A stretch of DNA of 50,480 nt. Origin: a bacterium. Its GTDB lineage: Bacteria; UBP6; JAFGXH01. Shown piece after piece: positions 35,554-43,994 of the stretch. The position numbers and the translations under genes are program-made. How positions within the stretch are numbered: the stretch's first letter is position 1; every line of letters begins with the position of its first letter. The notes beneath the pieces are model-generated. The model saw only the letters and a program-made list of their open reading frames with translations, had not been told where the DNA came from and searched no databases. Where the stretch lies: contig JAMOQH010000069.1 of the NCBI GenBank assembly GCA_027064085.1, forward strand, positions 1 to 50,480, written 5' to 3'.

Positions 35554-36894
35554 ATGAATAGTGTTTTTTGGGAAGAATATATTGAAAACTCTATACCACT
35601 AATAAAAAAAGCTATTTATATTGGTATGGTTATTTTATTTTACACTATAATTCCTGATTTATCAGGCTCAAATTCAGAAAATCAATTTATTATTATTGTT
35701 CTAAGAATGGGTTCCGTTTTATACTTATTGGCGTTAGTTTTATTACTAGAGTTCAATAAAATTTCACTAAAAACAACAACAGTATATTATTTCTATGTAT
35801 ATTCAATATTTATAGTTATACTAATAACTGCATTATCAATAGGTTTTATTACAGGGCGCTTAACAACATTTTATTTTTTTGCTGTCATTGAATTAGAGTT
35901 ATTTTACTCAACTTTGATAATTAGTAGAATAAAAATATTTTCATTTTTTATAATTTTTGCAAATTTACTGTATTTTTTATTAGTTTTTCTTTCAAATGAA
36001 ACCATTTCATATGATGGGTTTTCAATATTTTCATCATTTATAGCAATTGCCCCTTTGTCAATTTATATTCAATATCAGATATTAGAATATCATAAAAAAG
36101 AATATCATAAACGAATGAAACTATCTATTGAAGTAAATAAAAAAGAACATGCTGAAATTAGGCTAATTGAGGCAAAGGAAATTGCAGAAAAGGCAAATAA
36201 TGCTAAATCGTTATTTATTGCTAATTTATCACATGAAGTAAGAACTCCAATTCATGGTATTTTTAATTACTCCAAAATGGGGATGGATAGAATTGATAAA
36301 TTAAGTAATGAGAAAATAAAACACTATTTTAATCAAATAAATATAAGTACAGAGAGGCTTTTAAATTTAGTTAATGAATTGTTGGATTTTACAAAACTTG
36401 AAAGTGAAGCAAGCAAATATAATTATCAATTAAACAATATTCTAACAGTTATAAAAAAATCTATACTTGAATTAAAAATATTAGCAGATAAAAAAAATAT
36501 AAAAATTTCAATTATACATTTAGAAAGGCAAAATATTGCTTATTTTGATGAAGATAAAATTATGCAAGTAGTTTTAAATATATTAGCAAATGCAATAAAG
36601 TTTTCTTCTGAGAATAGTAATATTAAAATTTTTATAGAACAGCAAGATGATGGTTTTATTTTAGTTAAAATTGAAGATGAAGGAATTGGTGTTGAAAAAT
36701 CAGAATTAAGAACAATATTTAATGATTTCACTCAAGGTAGTAAAATACATAAATCTGATAAGGGTACGGGCCTAGGACTTTCAATAAGTAAAAGAATTAT
36801 AATGAATCATGGGGGGAAGATTTGGGCTTTAAACAATAAAGAAAAAAAAGCTGGACTTACTGTTTCATTTACTTTACCCAAAAATATTACTTAA
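35554..36894 (+). CDS. Orphan membrane sensor histidine kinase
   Basis: 446 residues. Five or six hydrophobic helices fill about residues 15-175 and leave almost no periplasmic domain, so the cue is likely sensed in or at the membrane. A coiled linker (AEIRLIEAKEIAEKANNAKS) leads to a HisKA domain with LSHEVRTP (His227) and a HATPase_c domain with N box (NILANAIKFSS), DEGIGV and GTGLGLSISK. All catalytic motifs are intact. No response regulator lies nearby. GAGG precedes the ATG. The 3' end overlaps the convergent ankyrin gene by 21 bases. Confidence 0.92.
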   Translation: MNSVFWEEYIENSIPLIKKAIYIGMVILFYTIIPDLSGSNSENQFIIIVLRMGSVLYLLALVLLLEFNKISLKTTTVYYFYVYSIFIVILITALSIGFITGRLTTFYFFAVIELELFYSTLIISRIKIFSFFIIFANLLYFLLVFLSNETISYDGFSIFSSFIAIAPLSIYIQYQILEYHKKEYHKRMKLSIEVNKKEHAEIRLIEAKEIAEKANNAKSLFIANLSHEVRTPIHGIFNYSKMGMDRIDKLSNEKIKHYFNQINISTERLLNLVNELLDFTKLESEASKYNYQLNNILTVIKKSILELKILADKKNIKISIIHLERQNIAYFDEDKIMQVVLNILANAIKFSSENSNIKIFIEQQDDGFILVKIEDEGIGVEKSELRTIFNDFTQGSKIHKSDKGTGLGLSISKRIIMNHGGKIWALNNKEKKAGLTVSFTLPKNIT

Positions 36895-37341
36895 TGGTTT
36901 TTTAACAATAAAATAATCTTCAAAAAATTCAGTATTGGATTGAATGTAGCTTATCTTTTTTTTTAACTTGATGCCTAAAGATTTTAAAAAATTAATTGTA
37001 GACCTATTTTCTGTCCACCAGAGTACATTTCCACCAAAGTTATCTATTTTTTCTGTATCTGCTCCATATTTAATTAGCTTTTTAATAAATTTTGTAGATA
37101 AACCTCTTGATGCAGCTTCCATTAAAATAGTTTTGCCTGTATTGTTGGAGTTATTTACATCTGCTCCAAGTTCTATTAAAATATTTGCCATTTCTTCATT
37201 ATTAAAAGAAATCATTTTAAAAAGTAAGTTTTCTCCACTTAATTCATCAATGGTATTGATATTTTGATTTTGATTTATTAAAGTTTTTAGTAGGTTTACA
37301 TCTTCGTTAATTGTTGCATTAAATAATTCTTTATCAATCAC
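36874..37341 (-). CDS. Ankyrin-repeat protein
   Basis: 155 residues. A GTG at 37341 with a perfect AGGAGG five bases before it is preferred to an ATG seven codons upstream that has no such site. Four ankyrin-like units can be read: 'FNATINEDVNLLKTLINQNQ', 'ENLLFKMISFNNEEMANILI', then 'GADVNNSNNTGKTILMEAAS' and 'KYGADTEKIDNFGGNVLWW'. There is no signal peptide. Ankyrin repeats bind proteins; the partner is unknown. Confidence 0.82.
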   Translation of the reverse strand: MIDKELFNATINEDVNLLKTLINQNQNINTIDELSGENLLFKMISFNNEEMANILIELGADVNNSNNTGKTILMEAASRGLSTKFIKKLIKYGADTEKIDNFGGNVLWWTENRSTINFLKSLGIKLKKKISYIQSNTEFFEDYFIVKKPLSNIFG

Positions 37342-37497
37342 AGTTCCTCCTAATTTCAACATAACTATAATAACCTAATTATAAAAAAAATCCAAGAGAG
37401 CAATATTTATTATTTTTTGTACATATTTATTTCTATTTTCTTAGGTATTTCAGTGGATAATAATTTTAGTTAGTTCTATTTTTATGGAGTAATTGAG

Positions 37498-37764
37498 TTA
37501 TTCTTTGGGTTCGCCTAAAAATTTATGAGCAACACATGGTATTAATTTAGCTGGTAAAAATGACATCACAAGAATCATTAAGCTACCTAATAGCATAAAG
37601 TATAGTCCAATTCCTGCACTTGTATATTTTGTAGAAGCATCGCCAAGATATTTAAATGTTAACGCTAAAGTCAATAAACCTAAAAGAGCAGAAACTATTT
37701 TCTTAACAAGTCCTAAAGGTTTTGCTTTTTCTCCAAGAACTGACAGTACAATTACAACAACCAT
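37498..37764 (-). CDS. Small membrane protein
   Basis: 88 residues with three hydrophobic stretches (at about 1-10, 20-42 and 50-70). The open frame continues upstream of the ATG for six more hydrophobic codons to a stop, so a longer ancestral N-terminus is possible. Its promoter region coincides with one copy of a 41-bp imperfect repeat. No family recognised. Confidence 0.55.
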   Translation of the reverse strand: MVVVIVLSVLGEKAKPLGLVKKIVSALLGLLTLALTFKYLGDASTKYTSAGIGLYFMLLGSLMILVMSFLPAKLIPCVAHKFLGEPKE

Positions 37765-37772
37765 TAACCCTA

Positions 37773-37813
37773 TAAATAAAACTTATGGTATGATAAGTTA
37801 CGTTACCTTGACA
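37773..37813. repeat. 41-bp imperfect direct repeat, left copy
   Basis: Begins TAAATAAA, then CTTATGGTATGATAAGTT, then CGTTACCTTGACA-like sequence. By hand alignment 34 of 41 bases match 40051-40091 in the same orientation. The core AACTTAT-GGTATG-ATAAGTT is itself an inverted repeat. It lies directly upstream of the small membrane protein gene. Confidence 0.6.
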
Positions 37814-37894
37814 GTAAAACTTATGAATAGGGATGATTGAGATTTGACAACACGGTAAACGCATGAAGAAGAAAGAATTGTTGAGTCAATATCA

Positions 37895-38305
37895 ATGCTT
37901 TATCCAATATATGCTAAAACGGTTAATGGGATAAAAATTGCTGGTAAAGATACAGGAGTAAGAGTATACTTTAAACCATCCGGAAAATTATCCGGAATTA
38001 AATATATGAATTATAAATCTGTAGTTGATGAAGGATTAATAAATGATAAGGAAATAATAGATGTAAGCCTTTCAGAGATAGAATTATATCTAAGAGAGAA
38101 ATATTCTAAGGCAGAGAAAATAGAAGTTGAATATTTGTATTTAAAATCAGGTGATGAATTAATTCCTTCATATTTTATAAAGATAACTCCAGGTTGGGCA
38201 AAAAAACTAGCTCGTGTAATACCTATTGAAAATTTTAATGGTGTTGATTCAATAGAATATTTTATGAGTTTAGGAAAAGATGATATAGATGGTGATTCTA
38301 AATAA
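37895..38305 (+). CDS. Hypothetical protein, possibly 5'-truncated
   Basis: 136 residues from the first ATG. No clear ribosome site precedes it, and the frame stays open for a further dozen codons (HEEERIVESIS) up to a stop, without any standard start. The sequence is soluble and beta/alpha mixed (GVRVYFKPSGKLSGIKYMNY, EVEYLYLKSGDELIPSYFIK). No family recognised. A strong terminator follows at once, so it is a single-gene unit. It lies inside a segment bounded by imperfect direct repeats and may be a remnant of a longer cargo gene. Confidence 0.5.
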   Translation: MLYPIYAKTVNGIKIAGKDTGVRVYFKPSGKLSGIKYMNYKSVVDEGLINDKEIIDVSLSEIELYLREKYSKAEKIEVEYLYLKSGDELIPSYFIKITPGWAKKLARVIPIENFNGVDSIEYFMSLGKDDIDGDSK

Positions 38306-38309
38306 TTTT

Positions 38310-38346
38310 AAATATAAGGGAGCCTAGTGCTTCCTTATATTTTTTT
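38310..38346 (+). terminator. Rho-independent terminator
   Basis: AAATATAAGGGAGC (38310-38323) pairs with GCTTCCTTATATTT (38329-38342) over a five-base loop: a 14-bp stem with one G-U, running into a T-tract to 38346. It ends the transcript of the preceding gene 10 bases before the next start. Confidence 0.85.
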
Positions 38347-38355
38347 AGAGGATAT

Positions 38356-39984
38356 ATGAAAATAAAAATATTATTTCTACTGCTGTTAGTTTTTTCTCTT
38401 CTTTATTCTTGTTCAAATGAAGAAAATAAAAGGGATAAAGAGTTTTGGGTAGTTGTTCAAGTTTTAAAAGAGTTGAATTATCAAAATGTTACAATAAATA
38501 ATATAACTTATGATGAAAATAAGGAGGCTAGAGAGGAGTATACTAAGAATACCCCCATACATATGTTTGATCCTGATAATTCAAAATTCATTATGTTTTT
38601 TCTGAAACTTCCAGAAGATTTTTCTGTAGAGGATTTAAAAGATTATAAAATAGAGATAAAAAATAATGATGATATCGTTTGGACTGGTTTTGCTTATAAT
38701 GAAAATGAATTTAGTAAGTGTGGTTTTTACCAAATGAAAGATGAACCTGATAAAGATAAGATTAAAGAAATAGTATTTAACTTCGTTGAAAAAGATGTGA
38801 ATAGCAATCTTGTTCTTGAAGGCAAATACTATTCAGATATAGATAATAATTTAATATGTGATGGTGAAAACATAGATGATAATGTCATGATTGCTGTTAA
38901 TGTGGCAAATAATTTATTTATGGATGATTTAATGGATAGTGTTAATGATTTTGAGCTGTTCAATAATATTGAAAATGCTTATATTTGGAAAAACTATAAT
39001 AGTTTGGTAACAAAATCTGCTTATGATTTGTTTAGATATAAAGAAGATTTGAGAGGTTATGAGAAAAAATCAGCTTATACATCATTTATGGTAAAAAGAG
39101 GGGAGCTAAAGGATTACTACTTAAAGTTTAAAGATAAAAATGGTTTATTTACAAGTTTTAATTTAAGTGATATCCAATTTTGTGGAGTACCAAATGAGAA
39201 AAGCTTTAATGAACTTATTCCTGATTTTAAAATTTTGACATATGGTTTTAATATAAAAGATGGTATTCCAAAGTTAGAGTTTAGAGGTGCCTTAAATAAT
39301 GACAATAATTTTGTAAATTGTTCAAAGGTGCCAGGAAAAATTTCTTCTGTTGCTGATTCTGCTGATTCTTTATTGATTGATACAAGAGGTGAAATTAATA
39401 TTAATGAGGTAAATGGAGAGTCTTATAGTTATGTAATGAGTGATAATTATTTGAAGATTGAGTATTTTAATTTTGTTCCTAATCCTGACGAATATAAAGA
39501 GAGTGGCTTAAAAAGGTGGGGTTTAGGAGCTTTTGTTCCATATACTATGAATACAGATTTTGGTTTTAGGCTTTTTGTTCCATGGCATTTAGTTAAAGAA
39601 GGAGAAACTTTAACTTTAAACTCAGATATCCTGAGTACTCTTGATGATACTGAAGTTGATTTTTGGAGAAAAATTTTTAGACCTATTTTTTATAATACTG
39701 ATTTTCCTATTGAATTTTCAGCTTCAGGTTTACCTATTATTAATTATGGCGATAATCAGGAGTTGATATATCACTTTAATCATGTTCCTTCATTCTATGG
39801 AGACTATCTTGAGCTAGACTTTTCTTTTTGGGCTAAAGAAGGTGATATAGAAGTAATAAATTATAAGGGAAATATTAAATCTCAATATTTTGGAAATGAT
39901 ATTTTCCACTGTTTTAATGAAGATAAACTCTGGATATGCCCGAAAGAAGGTTTTGAAGGAAATTTCTCATGGATTAATAAATAA
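38356..39984 (+). CDS. Lipoprotein of unknown function
   Basis: 542 residues. The N-terminus MKIKILFLLLLVFSLLYS followed by Cys is a clear lipoprotein signal. The mature part is acidic and aromatic with an apparent beta-rich character; two segments have a similar opening (FIMFFLKLPEDFSVEDLKDY and LKDYYLKFKDKNGLFTSFNL), which may mark a duplication. Several isolated Cys occur (KCGFYQ, QFCGVP, FVNCSK, FHCFNE, LWICPK), possibly in disulfides. AGAGGA precedes the ATG. No family recognised. It lies within the segment bounded by the 41-bp repeats. Confidence 0.75.
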   Translation: MKIKILFLLLLVFSLLYSCSNEENKRDKEFWVVVQVLKELNYQNVTINNITYDENKEAREEYTKNTPIHMFDPDNSKFIMFFLKLPEDFSVEDLKDYKIEIKNNDDIVWTGFAYNENEFSKCGFYQMKDEPDKDKIKEIVFNFVEKDVNSNLVLEGKYYSDIDNNLICDGENIDDNVMIAVNVANNLFMDDLMDSVNDFELFNNIENAYIWKNYNSLVTKSAYDLFRYKEDLRGYEKKSAYTSFMVKRGELKDYYLKFKDKNGLFTSFNLSDIQFCGVPNEKSFNELIPDFKILTYGFNIKDGIPKLEFRGALNNDNNFVNCSKVPGKISSVADSADSLLIDTRGEININEVNGESYSYVMSDNYLKIEYFNFVPNPDEYKESGLKRWGLGAFVPYTMNTDFGFRLFVPWHLVKEGETLTLNSDILSTLDDTEVDFWRKIFRPIFYNTDFPIEFSASGLPIINYGDNQELIYHFNHVPSFYGDYLELDFSFWAKEGDIEVINYKGNIKSQYFGNDIFHCFNEDKLWICPKEGFEGNFSWINK

Positions 39985-40050
39985 TAATACAGTTTTGAAG
40001 ATATTCTAAAATTTAAACTTGTATTTTTATGTATAAATTTTTAAACTTGT

Positions 40051-40091
40051 TAAATAAATCTTATGATATGATAAGTTTCATTGCTTTGTCA
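40051..40091. repeat. 41-bp imperfect direct repeat, right copy
   Basis: Matches 37773-37813 at 34 of 41 positions, same orientation. On the minus strand it reads TTGACA (40092-40087), 18 bases, TATCAT (40068-40063), so it may be a promoter-bearing sequence. The rest of 39985-40175 holds only an AT-only hairpin (TATTATTTT/AAAATAATA, 40122-40141), a possible weak terminator for etfA. Confidence 0.6.
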
Positions 40092-40175
40092 AATGAAATT
40101 AGTTTATATTAAATAAATAAGTATTATTTTGTAAAATAATAAAGGAGTAGTTTATAAAAATTATAAATTAAATAT

Positions 40176-41132
40176 TTAGCCTTTTTTAATCATGTCTATT
40201 AGTTGTGGCACAACAGTAAATGCATCTGCAACTAAACCATAATCTGCTACTTCAAAAATGGGTGCTTCATCATCTTTGTTGATTGCAACAATAGTTTTAC
40301 TATCTTTCATTCCTGCGAGATGTTGAATTGCACCACTAATTGCAACTGCAATATATAATTTAGGTGCTACGATTTTACCTGTTTGACCAACTTGTAAGTC
40401 GTTACTACAGTATTCTGCGTCAACAGCAGCTCTTGATGCACCAATTGCTGCATTTAAACTATCAGCAAGTCCTTCCATTATTTCATCAAAACCATCTTTA
40501 GACTTTAATCCTCTACCGCCTGAAACTACGACATCGGCATCTGTTAGTTCCGGACGATTTGACTCTGATTCAATTAATTCAACAAATTCAACATCACTTT
40601 CTAAATCTTCTTCAAGTGAAAATTCTTTAATCTCAGAATCCGTATTAACTTCTGTTGCTACATCAAAAGCTGATACTCTTACAGTTACAGCTTTTTTATC
40701 TGTTGTAATTTCAGTTAGTGCAATTGCACTTCCTGCCCATACAGGTCTTTTGAAAAGTAATTCACCATCTTCTTCAACTGTACCAATAATATCAGATGCC
40801 ATTCCCGCTTCAAGTTTAGCAGCTACTCTAGGCATAAAGTCTTTACCGGTTGTTGTTGCAGGTGTAATAACTATATCAAAATCTAATTCTTCGGCTACTT
40901 CCGCAGTCGAACTTGCATAATTTTGTGCTAAATAATTTTCAAATTCATCACTTTCAATCGTATGAACAGTTTCTGCTCCAAATTTTGCTAATTTACCAGA
41001 TAAAATACTTACATCATTAGATAAGAGTAAAATATCAAAACTATTTGCTACTGATTTAGCAAATGTAATAGCACTAAGTGTACTATTTTTTAAATTATTA
41101 TTTCTATGTTCTGCAATAACTAATGCTCTCAT
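40176..41132 (-). CDS. etfA: Electron transfer flavoprotein alpha subunit
   Basis: 318 residues, standard. The C-terminal FAD domain has VVSGGRGLKSKDGF, GASRAAVDAEY, VGQTGKIVAPKLYIAVAISG and AINKDDEAPIFEVADYGLV, all typical. With EtfB it forms the cytoplasmic carrier that takes electrons from acyl-CoA dehydrogenases to the respiratory chain. It follows etfB after eight bases, with AGGAGG before the ATG. It is the last gene of the tetR-etfB-etfA operon. Confidence 0.97.
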   Translation of the reverse strand: MRALVIAEHRNNNLKNSTLSAITFAKSVANSFDILLLSNDVSILSGKLAKFGAETVHTIESDEFENYLAQNYASSTAEVAEELDFDIVITPATTTGKDFMPRVAAKLEAGMASDIIGTVEEDGELLFKRPVWAGSAIALTEITTDKKAVTVRVSAFDVATEVNTDSEIKEFSLEEDLESDVEFVELIESESNRPELTDADVVVSGGRGLKSKDGFDEIMEGLADSLNAAIGASRAAVDAEYCSNDLQVGQTGKIVAPKLYIAVAISGAIQHLAGMKDSKTIVAINKDDEAPIFEVADYGLVADAFTVVPQLIDMIKKG

Positions 41133-41140
41133 TTTTCCTC

Positions 41141-41899
41141 CTATAATACTTTAGCTTCATTTTTAAGTTTATCAAAAAGCTCTTCAACAGATTTAACAAT
41201 AATACCTGCTTTTCTTGTAGGAGGAGCTAATAACTTTTTAAATACAACTTTTTGATCATCTAATTCAATATCTAAATCATCAATGGACATTTCTTTAATT
41301 GGTTTTCTTTTTGCTTTCATAATATTAGGTAAAGAAGGATATCTTGGTTCATTTAATCTTAAATCAACAGATATAATACCAGGAAGCTCAAACTTAACTG
41401 TTTCAAGACCACCATCAACTTCTCTTACGACTGTAGCTTCTTCATCTTCATAAGTTATTTTTGATGCAAAAAGAGCTTGTGGTAATTCAAGATATTCAGC
41501 TAAAAGAGCAGGTACCTGACTACTATCACCATCTATTGATTGTTTTCCTGTTAAAAGTACATCAGGTTCTTCCTCTTCGTAAACCGCTGCTAAAATATGA
41601 GCAATTGCATCACTATCTAGGTTTTCAGCATTATCTGTTTTTACTAAAATTGCTCTATCTGCTCCCATTGCCAAACCTTGTCTGATTTGTGGGATAGATT
41701 CGTCACCACCAATAGAAACAAGAACTACTTCACCTTCTCCCATTGCTTCTTTTTTTTGTATTGCTTCTTCTATTGCAATTTCATCAAATGGATTAATTGC
41801 ATAAGTGGCATCATCCAAAACAATACCATCAGCACTTTCATTTACTTTTATTTTCATTTCAGGGTCGGTAACCCTTTTGCAAGTAACTAAGAATTTCAT
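41141..41899 (-). CDS. etfB: Electron transfer flavoprotein beta subunit
   Basis: 252 residues, standard. It begins MKFLVTCKRVTDPEMKIKV and contains NPFDEIAIEEAIQKKE, MGADRAILV, DVLLTGKQSIDGDSSQVP and DLRLNEPRYPSLPNIMKAKR, typical of EtfB. Its ATG overlaps the tetR stop as TAATG, and its ribosome site (GAGGAGG) lies inside the last codons of tetR, so translation is coupled. Expression should therefore follow the TetR autoregulated promoter. Confidence 0.97.
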   Translation of the reverse strand: MKFLVTCKRVTDPEMKIKVNESADGIVLDDATYAINPFDEIAIEEAIQKKEAMGEGEVVLVSIGGDESIPQIRQGLAMGADRAILVKTDNAENLDSDAIAHILAAVYEEEEPDVLLTGKQSIDGDSSQVPALLAEYLELPQALFASKITYEDEEATVVREVDGGLETVKFELPGIISVDLRLNEPRYPSLPNIMKAKRKPIKEMSIDDLDIELDDQKVVFKKLLAPPTRKAGIIVKSVEELFDKLKNEAKVL

Positions 41900-42522
41900 T
41901 ATTCCTCCTCTTTTATTAGTATAGAATCTAAAATGAACATTAAAACATATTTTATCATATTTTGTAAATTTTTATCAGTAGAATTCTCTTTTCTTACCCA
42001 AGTTAATACTATTTGGTCTAAAATACCAAATATAAATTGCCAAATTACGGATGTTGGTATATCTAACTTAAAGTATTTTTCTTTTTTACCTTGATTAATT
42101 ATTTCAATTAATAACTTAGCATAATCTTTTAGTTCTGTGTTCTGATAATTTTCCATAAACTTAGCACTTTGTCTGAGCTCAATTGTAAAAATTTCAGCAA
42201 GTTCTCTGTTTTGGGATAACGTTTTTAAATGTATTTTTATAAATGTTTTTAATTTATCTAAAGGGGTGTTTTCTATTTCAATTTTTTCTTTTAAAAGTTT
42301 ATTAAATTCTCCCATTTTATTTTCAAAAAGTGAAATAATAATATCATCTTTCCTTTTAAAATATATATATATAGTTCCATCTGCAACTTTTGCCTCTTTG
42401 GCGATATCTGATATTTTGGAATTTGCAAAACCTTTTATAGCAAAAACCTTTAATGCTGCATCTATTATTGTTTGTCTTTTTTGTAAAATATATCTTTCTT
42501 TTTTCTTTAGCTTTGTTGTCAT
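41899..42522 (-). CDS. TetR-family regulator, FadR-like, heading the etf operon
   Basis: 207 residues. The N-terminal helix-turn-helix is clear (RQTIIDAALKVFAIKGFANS, then ISDIAKEAKVADGTIYIYFK). The C-terminal ligand-binding domain is all-helical. The TetR-type fatty-acid regulator FadR (as in Bacillus subtilis and Thermus) is released from DNA by long-chain acyl-CoA and controls beta-oxidation and etf genes. The operator just upstream matches that class, and etfBA follow in the same operon. This supports the assignment, but the ligand is inferred. AGGAT precedes the ATG. Confidence 0.88.
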   Translation of the reverse strand: MTTKLKKKERYILQKRQTIIDAALKVFAIKGFANSKISDIAKEAKVADGTIYIYFKRKDDIIISLFENKMGEFNKLLKEKIEIENTPLDKLKTFIKIHLKTLSQNRELAEIFTIELRQSAKFMENYQNTELKDYAKLLIEIINQGKKEKYFKLDIPTSVIWQFIFGILDQIVLTWVRKENSTDKNLQNMIKYVLMFILDSILIKEEE

Positions 42523-42535
42523 TTTAAATCCTAAA

Positions 42536-42559
42536 AAATGAATGAATACTCATTCATTT
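42536..42559. promoter_or_regulatory. FadR-type operator, overlapping the transcription start
   Basis: Ten-base arms AAATGAATGA and TCATTCATTT flank a four-base centre. The inner 18 bases, TGAATGAATACTCATTCA (42539-42556), fit the B. subtilis FadR consensus TGAATGAMTANTCATTCA as I recall it, at every position. It lies just downstream of the -10 box and covers the predicted +1, so bound regulator would block its own operon. Confidence 0.85.
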
Positions 42560-42563
42560 ATGT

Positions 42564-42592
42564 AAATTAGCAATAAAAATAATAGTTGTCAA
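42564..42592 (-). promoter_or_regulatory. Promoter of tetR-etfB-etfA
   Basis: On the minus strand an exact TTGACA (42592-42587), a 17-base spacer and TAATTT (42569-42564). The palindromic operator begins five bases downstream. Confidence 0.7.
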
Positions 42593-42649
42593 GTTTTTTT
42601 AAAGAATATGTAATAAATTATTTATGTGTTAGAATTGATAGTGTTTAAA

Positions 42650-43978
42650 TTACAAATGAACATCAAGTGAAATTAGCTTTTTGGAAATACCAAAAAATAT
42701 ATAAACTTTTTTATTATTTTTATCATAAGCAATACCCTGTGCTCCTTCCATTGATTCGCTGTCTTCACCTATATCTGCCTTTATAACTACTTTATAGTCA
42801 TTATTTGTGTCAAGAACATATAGTGTATCATTATTAAAATTTGTAACAAATAGATAATTTTCAACTGTTGTTAAGTTAAGCATTACTGAAGTTGGATTTT
42901 CAAATGTATCAATAATTATAGGATTATCAGTATTTCTTAATATTGTATTATTTTGAATATCATAGGCATATAATTCAGGAGCAGTTCCACTTGCTAAATA
43001 TAAAATGTTATTATCATTACTTAAAGAATAAGCTCCTACAAATCCTGATAATTCACCATCTGTAAAAGGAATTTTAACATTTGTAAATCCTGCATCAATA
43101 TTTGAAAGATCTAAAATGTCTATACCTGAATCAGATTTAGGATAACCAATATAATTGGCATCAAATTCAATGATACCTGAATTTATTACATATAATTTGT
43201 TATTTAATATAAATACTTTTTGTGGATTTTTTTGAGTTGTAGGGATTTTTTTAGTAAAACTATCATTAGCTTTATCTATCATTGTAATAAAACCATCATT
43301 ATAAGTTGTTACCCAGTTTTCATCCATTGTATAATCTGCATTTGCAATAAAAATATTTTTATCATCAACAGCGATTCCTTCTGGGGCTTTTAAGGAGTTT
43401 TCCCCGTCAAATGATGTTGTTATAAGCATAGCTGGCATGTTTAGCTTAGCTCTTGAATAAGAGTTTGTTGCTAAATTTGTAACAAACAATTCATTATCAC
43501 TATCAATAGTCATAAAAAAAGGATTACTACTTTCAGGTAAAGATATAAAAGGGTTATGATTGGTTGGACCATCTGTTAATTCTATTTTTTGGATAGCATT
43601 ATCCATTGAATTTACAATAAATAATGAATTGTCTTTTAATAAAATTTGATTAGGGGCAGAACCCGTTGTTACTCCTATATCCTGAATATCATTTGAATCA
43701 ATAATACACTTTCCATTATCTTCATGTCCTACGATACATGTTTTGGAAGCTGTTTTACATTCATGAGTTGTAGTATTACATGTTGCGTTATCGCAATCTG
43801 AATCCTTGTTGCACTTACCTGAAAGGAGTTCACAAACATTATCATCGTTACATGTTTCATATGATTTACATTTTGGGTCACAGGTTACGTTATTCTCTGT
43901 GTTATTGTCGGTATCTTCTCCACATGAGATAAAGAAAAACATTGTTAAAGTTAATAAAATGGTTAATAGTTTTTTCAT
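42650..43978 (-). CDS. Cys-rich beta-propeller lipoprotein (BtuG-like candidate for B12 capture)
   Basis: 442 residues. The ATG at 43978 follows AGGAGG and opens a lipoprotein signal (MKKLLTILLTLTMFFFIS then Cys). A disulfide-type Cys-rich stalk of about 70 residues follows (CDPKCKSYETCNDDNVCELL and on). The rest is a beta-propeller with repeated blades such as NQILLKDNSLFIVNSMDNAI, APEGIAVDDKNIFIANADY and VENYLFVTNFNNDTLYVLD (YncE/NHL-like). It lies 16 bases after the riboswitch-controlled TonB receptor gene, so both are probably induced by low B12. In Bacteroidota the lipoprotein propeller BtuG sits on BtuB and binds B12. An analogous role is inferred from gene order and fold, not from detected homology. 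Confidence 0.75.
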   Translation of the reverse strand: MKKLLTILLTLTMFFFISCGEDTDNNTENNVTCDPKCKSYETCNDDNVCELLSGKCNKDSDCDNATCNTTTHECKTASKTCIVGHEDNGKCIIDSNDIQDIGVTTGSAPNQILLKDNSLFIVNSMDNAIQKIELTDGPTNHNPFISLPESSNPFFMTIDSDNELFVTNLATNSYSRAKLNMPAMLITTSFDGENSLKAPEGIAVDDKNIFIANADYTMDENWVTTYNDGFITMIDKANDSFTKKIPTTQKNPQKVFILNNKLYVINSGIIEFDANYIGYPKSDSGIDILDLSNIDAGFTNVKIPFTDGELSGFVGAYSLSNDNNILYLASGTAPELYAYDIQNNTILRNTDNPIIIDTFENPTSVMLNLTTVENYLFVTNFNNDTLYVLDTNNDYKVVIKADIGEDSESMEGAQGIAYDKNNKKVYIFFGISKKLISLDVHL

Positions 43979-43994
43979 GAATCCTCCTAAAAGA

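Noticed and set aside
35554-36894. Histidine kinase as part of a two-component pair in this window
   Set aside because: No receiver-domain protein is encoded next to it; the neighbours are queA and a convergent ankyrin gene.
36874-37341. Ankyrin protein as a secreted effector
   Set aside because: There is no signal peptide or secretion motif and no secretion genes nearby; only protein binding can be inferred.
40141-40175. Ribosome-site-like AAAGGAG followed by an ATA-AAA frame on the plus strand
   Set aside because: The frame closes after a few codons; it only resembles the RCK-like gene start and lies downstream of etfA on the other strand.
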